NCBI RefSeq assembly: GCF_002368335.1
Contig: NZ_AP018289.1
Coordinates: 48,051 to 112,050, forward strand
DNA length: 64,000 bases
DNA from: Nostoc sp. NIES-4103
GTDB taxonomy: Bacteria; Cyanobacteriota; Cyanobacteriia; Cyanobacteriales; Nostocaceae
Direction: 5' to 3'
The position numbers and the translations under genes were made by a program. The notes under the pieces are model-generated. The model did not search any database, was not told the origin of the DNA, and saw only the letters and a program-made list of their open reading frames with translations. Within the stretch, counting starts at the first letter, position 1, and every line of letters begins with the position of its first letter. Of the stretch, positions 61,348 to 64,000 are shown in pieces.

Positions 61348-63969
61348 TCAAATCGAAGCTTTACGGCTTTGGCGAGAACCCTTACGGCAAACTAAATCAT
61401 AAGGGCAATATTGACAGGAATGTTGCTCAACATCCGGTGCAACTGGGTAATATCCTGATTGTAAATAAGATTTGAATTTTTGAGCGATCGCTTGTAGCGT
61501 TTCTGGACTTGGTTGTTTCTTAGAAAGCTTTTTACCCTTGGTGAGAGAGTAATAATAAGCTTGATGTACTGTTTCCCCCGGAAACAAAGTTGTACTAGCA
61601 AAATGAATATATAGAGGTAGTTGAATATCTATATTAGCTTTCCCAAATTCATCTTTGATACCCCGTGGCGCTTGGGAACTGGTTTTGTAATCTAATAAAA
61701 CTAAACCTTGGGGAGTGCGGTCTATTCTATCAATTTGACCTTTAATATTTAAGCCATGCCATTCGCCAAAAAACTCCTGTTCTACCTGAAAAAATTCTGC
61801 CTCTGTTTGACAAAACTCCGGTTGCATACACGCTCGAATTAAAACGTTTAAATGTTCAGTTCTTCTAGCTTCCCAAGCTGGCAACAAAGGTAATTGTAAA
61901 TCTTGCTCTGCTTGCACAAAAGCAGTTTCTAAATTTTCTGCAACTCTGGATAAATCTGAAGAATTTAATAAAGCTAATTCCAAGCTACGGTGATACAAAG
62001 AACCTCTTAAACTGGAATGTAATTCTTCTTCGGCTTCTTCCAAGTCTGCCAAGTGCAAAACTTTATTAGCAAACCATTTAAAGGGACATTGACCTAAAGC
62101 AGTTAACTGAGATGCGCTAAACACACGTTTCTTTGGGTCTAATGGCAAACCAATTACACCATCATACTCATCATAAGGGTTTGCTCCTTCTCTGCGTTTT
62201 TCCACATTCCAAGCATGAATTGCCTGTGGTAAAACATCATCATCTAGTAAAGTTTCACGTCGCAGATAAATTTGTCTTGCTTCTTCTAAACTAGCAGCAA
62301 GTAAAGGTGGAGGTTGTACAATTTCCAATCCTAATTTTGACAGATAAGGACTAGGTAAAGTAGCTTCCTTACCAATGATTTGCGGGTAGGAAAAAGTCAA
62401 ACTTTGAGTAGGAGTTTGTAATAAAGCATAGAATGAAATTATTTCTCTTCGCGCTGCTTGAGCTGCGTCGTCAAACTCAAATCCTTGTTGGCGTAGTAGT
62501 TTACGTTCATAGAAATCCAGTATTGGCTCATCTTGTATTGGTGCTGGTAAAATTCCTTCAACTGCACCCAAAACAAAAACATGCTGAAATTTTGCTCCAA
62601 AGATAGAAAGCGGCGTATGTAATTCTACACCGTCTCTACCAGGTTGAGCAGGCACTGTTACCAATGCTAAACTCCCCATCACATCCGCCGCAAATTCTCC
62701 TAAATTGATGACTTCCTCTTCTGGTTTCGACAAGTCTACCAGCACTTGTTGAAATTCATAAAAAGCAACAATTTCCCTAGCCCAACGTTCTGCACCTTGC
62801 AGCAAGTTAAACTTCTTCAAGACATCTTGCATTCGTTCTACCCAATTAGCGCGAGTATCTTCGTATTGCCAATCAAGTAAAGAGAGGTTAACGCCCAAAT
62901 TTTGCCAGGCTAACAGGTTAGATGGATGCTGTTTACGGGCTTCTTGCCAAACTTCGGCAGGTAATGCACAACACAAAGGATTTGTCAATAATCTGGCAGT
63001 GGACTCAAAGGGAAATTTTTCTTGAATAACTTCCAATAGTAACTGCACCCAAGCGCCCACTCTAGTAGCATTCAACGGTATTCCATACAAAGCGCGTACT
63101 GGTAAGTTGTACTCGTAAGCTACATCTAACACTGTCGGGCCATAAAATTGATCATCTCTAGCTACTAGCACAATCTCATTGGCTGGCGTTCCCTGGCTGA
63201 GAAGATTTTTTACCTGTGCTAAGGTGCCGCGTACCTCTGATTCCAAGTGTGCATAAATGTAAGCTTTCACTTCAGCAGGAACTATTGTTTGGTTGAGGAA
63301 ACAATCTTGCAGTTGTTCCCCAAGTGAAGGGTTAGCTTTTTTGAATACTTGTACTTGCCAACATTGCTGCTGTAACCAATCCACAGCTTTTTGATTGTCT
63401 ACAAAATTGCTAGACTCTGGACAAGGCAAGACCATCACACTGTGATTATCTGCGATCGCATTTAAAAAGTGAAGTTGGTCAATACGGGGATGAAAGTAGC
63501 CATAAATCAGAACTAATTGACGTTTAGTAATCACACCGCTAGCCTGCCAAAAAACTTCAGCAGCATCTACCATGCCTTTTTCTCTCAGCAAACTTACGTA
63601 TGTTTGCGTTAAAAGGGCTAGTTGTTTGGTACGGTTACTACTCACAGCAGCCAGTGATTCAAGATTAATTCCAGCCCGCAATACAGCTTTGATTGCAGAG
63701 GAAAAAGCGCGTGTAGTTCCTTCAACATCAGATGTTTGGATAACTCTACTGACTGCTGTATGCAGCAAACGCGATTCCATTAATATTGGTGCAACTTGAA
63801 TACCTGCTTCTACCAGAATTTGGTTCGCCAGAGTTTCTAAGCTTTGGTGTGATACTTTTAATGCTCGTGCTGTTTGTAATGTTGGGGTAATTACTTTAAC
63901 AGAGGGATGCTTAGCTAACTGCTGGTTTAAGTAGTTATCAGGTAGATTGAAGTAAACAAATCGCTTCAT
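61348..63969 (-). CDS. AddB-like PD-(D/E)XK nuclease with 4Fe-4S cysteines
   Basis: The 873-residue protein has a UvrD/AddB-like N-terminal region that lacks a clear Walker A, which is usual for AddB. The C-terminal part contains ALGQCPFKWFANK (first Cys), GQIDRIDRTPQGLVLLDYKTSS (catalytic Asp and DYK), and HSCQYCPYDLVCRKG (three Cys of a 4Fe-4S cluster). It should be the nuclease of a DNA end-processing complex, with the AddA-like helicase at 55530-58091. The genes are separated by three others and on the same strand. The N-terminus starts MKRFVYFNLPD. Confidence 0.88.
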   Translation of the reverse strand: MKRFVYFNLPDNYLNQQLAKHPSVKVITPTLQTARALKVSHQSLETLANQILVEAGIQVAPILMESRLLHTAVSRVIQTSDVEGTTRAFSSAIKAVLRAGINLESLAAVSSNRTKQLALLTQTYVSLLREKGMVDAAEVFWQASGVITKRQLVLIYGYFHPRIDQLHFLNAIADNHSVMVLPCPESSNFVDNQKAVDWLQQQCWQVQVFKKANPSLGEQLQDCFLNQTIVPAEVKAYIYAHLESEVRGTLAQVKNLLSQGTPANEIVLVARDDQFYGPTVLDVAYEYNLPVRALYGIPLNATRVGAWVQLLLEVIQEKFPFESTARLLTNPLCCALPAEVWQEARKQHPSNLLAWQNLGVNLSLLDWQYEDTRANWVERMQDVLKKFNLLQGAERWAREIVAFYEFQQVLVDLSKPEEEVINLGEFAADVMGSLALVTVPAQPGRDGVELHTPLSIFGAKFQHVFVLGAVEGILPAPIQDEPILDFYERKLLRQQGFEFDDAAQAARREIISFYALLQTPTQSLTFSYPQIIGKEATLPSPYLSKLGLEIVQPPPLLAASLEEARQIYLRRETLLDDDVLPQAIHAWNVEKRREGANPYDEYDGVIGLPLDPKKRVFSASQLTALGQCPFKWFANKVLHLADLEEAEEELHSSLRGSLYHRSLELALLNSSDLSRVAENLETAFVQAEQDLQLPLLPAWEARRTEHLNVLIRACMQPEFCQTEAEFFQVEQEFFGEWHGLNIKGQIDRIDRTPQGLVLLDYKTSSQAPRGIKDEFGKANIDIQLPLYIHFASTTLFPGETVHQAYYYSLTKGKKLSKKQPSPETLQAIAQKFKSYLQSGYYPVAPDVEQHSCQYCPYDLVCRKGSRQSRKASI

Positions 63970-63973
63970 TTAA

Positions 63974-64000
63974 CTGGGGACTGGGGACTGGGGACTGGGG
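63974..64000. repeat. GGGGACT heptamer repeat at the right edge
   Basis: The window ends in GGGGACT units, the start of another tandem repeat cut by the boundary. Confidence 0.8.

Noticed and set aside
1..64000. CRISPR array, tRNA or rRNA genes
   Set aside because: The repeats seen are heptamer tandem repeats without unique spacers, and I recognised no tRNA or rRNA; a tRNA scan would settle it.

Overview
The window is chromosomal DNA of a filamentous, probably heterocyst-forming cyanobacterium (Nostocales). The evidence is dense HIP1 octamers (GCGATCGC), photosynthesis genes (Ycf3, a high-light-inducible protein, CcdA/Ccs1 cytochrome c maturation), an XisH/XisI pair, and very many short tandem repeats of the Nostoc type (CCCCAGT, GAATTAC, GTCAGTT and TAGGAGT families) in the intergenic spaces. 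The species cannot be fixed from the sequence alone.

Layout. 1-4.7 kb: the end of a cobalamin adenosyltransferase gene, two dCTP-deaminase-fold genes (one catalytic, one membrane-anchored with a degraded active site), xisH/xisI, and thyX interrupted by a 453-residue HNH intein. 4.8-15.3 kb: housekeeping genes (hli, a redoxin, aroA, gatC, ycf3, an SRAP/HMCES protease, a GST, small DUF families, a hemerythrin-like protein). 15.4-16.6 kb: a patch of three decayed genes. 16.7-30.2 kb: a lipoprotein, a divergent metK, a P-type cation ATPase, a Tat-exported aldo/keto reductase, an RNase D-like exonuclease, a cysteine-less rhodanese, an HTH-NACHT STAND ATPase and an OmpR-type regulator. 30.4-36.9 kb: ccdA-ccs1, a small MITE, a PstS-like protein, queF, the SRP RNA, a YciI protein and a 2'-5' RNA ligase-like protein.

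37.0-47.2 kb: a nine-gene minus-strand cluster that reads as a type IV secretion/conjugation-like apparatus in nearly canonical order (VirB2-, B3-, B4-, B5-, B6-, B8-, B8'-, B10-, B9-like). No relaxase, VirD4 or VirB11 is visible in the window.

47.2-64 kb: a 1.6 kb gene-poor stretch, a [2Fe-2S] thioredoxin-like ferredoxin with a PadR regulator and its palindromic operator, then glmS. A diverged second copy of the last 85 codons of glmS lies 0.9 kb downstream, with a Uma2 nuclease gene between the copies. Next comes a divergent pair, a HerA-type ATPase and a small KilA-C-like HTH protein, whose shared promoter region carries matched TTGGGAA/TTCCCAA palindromes. An AddA-like helicase without nuclease domain and an AddB-like Fe-S nuclease frame the right end.

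The candidates for a poorly described system are the HerA/HTH module with its operators next to the glmS-tail duplication, the T4SS-like cluster, and the membrane-tethered deaminase-fold protein beside dcd, XisHI and the thyX intein. Their functions are inferences from domain content and context.
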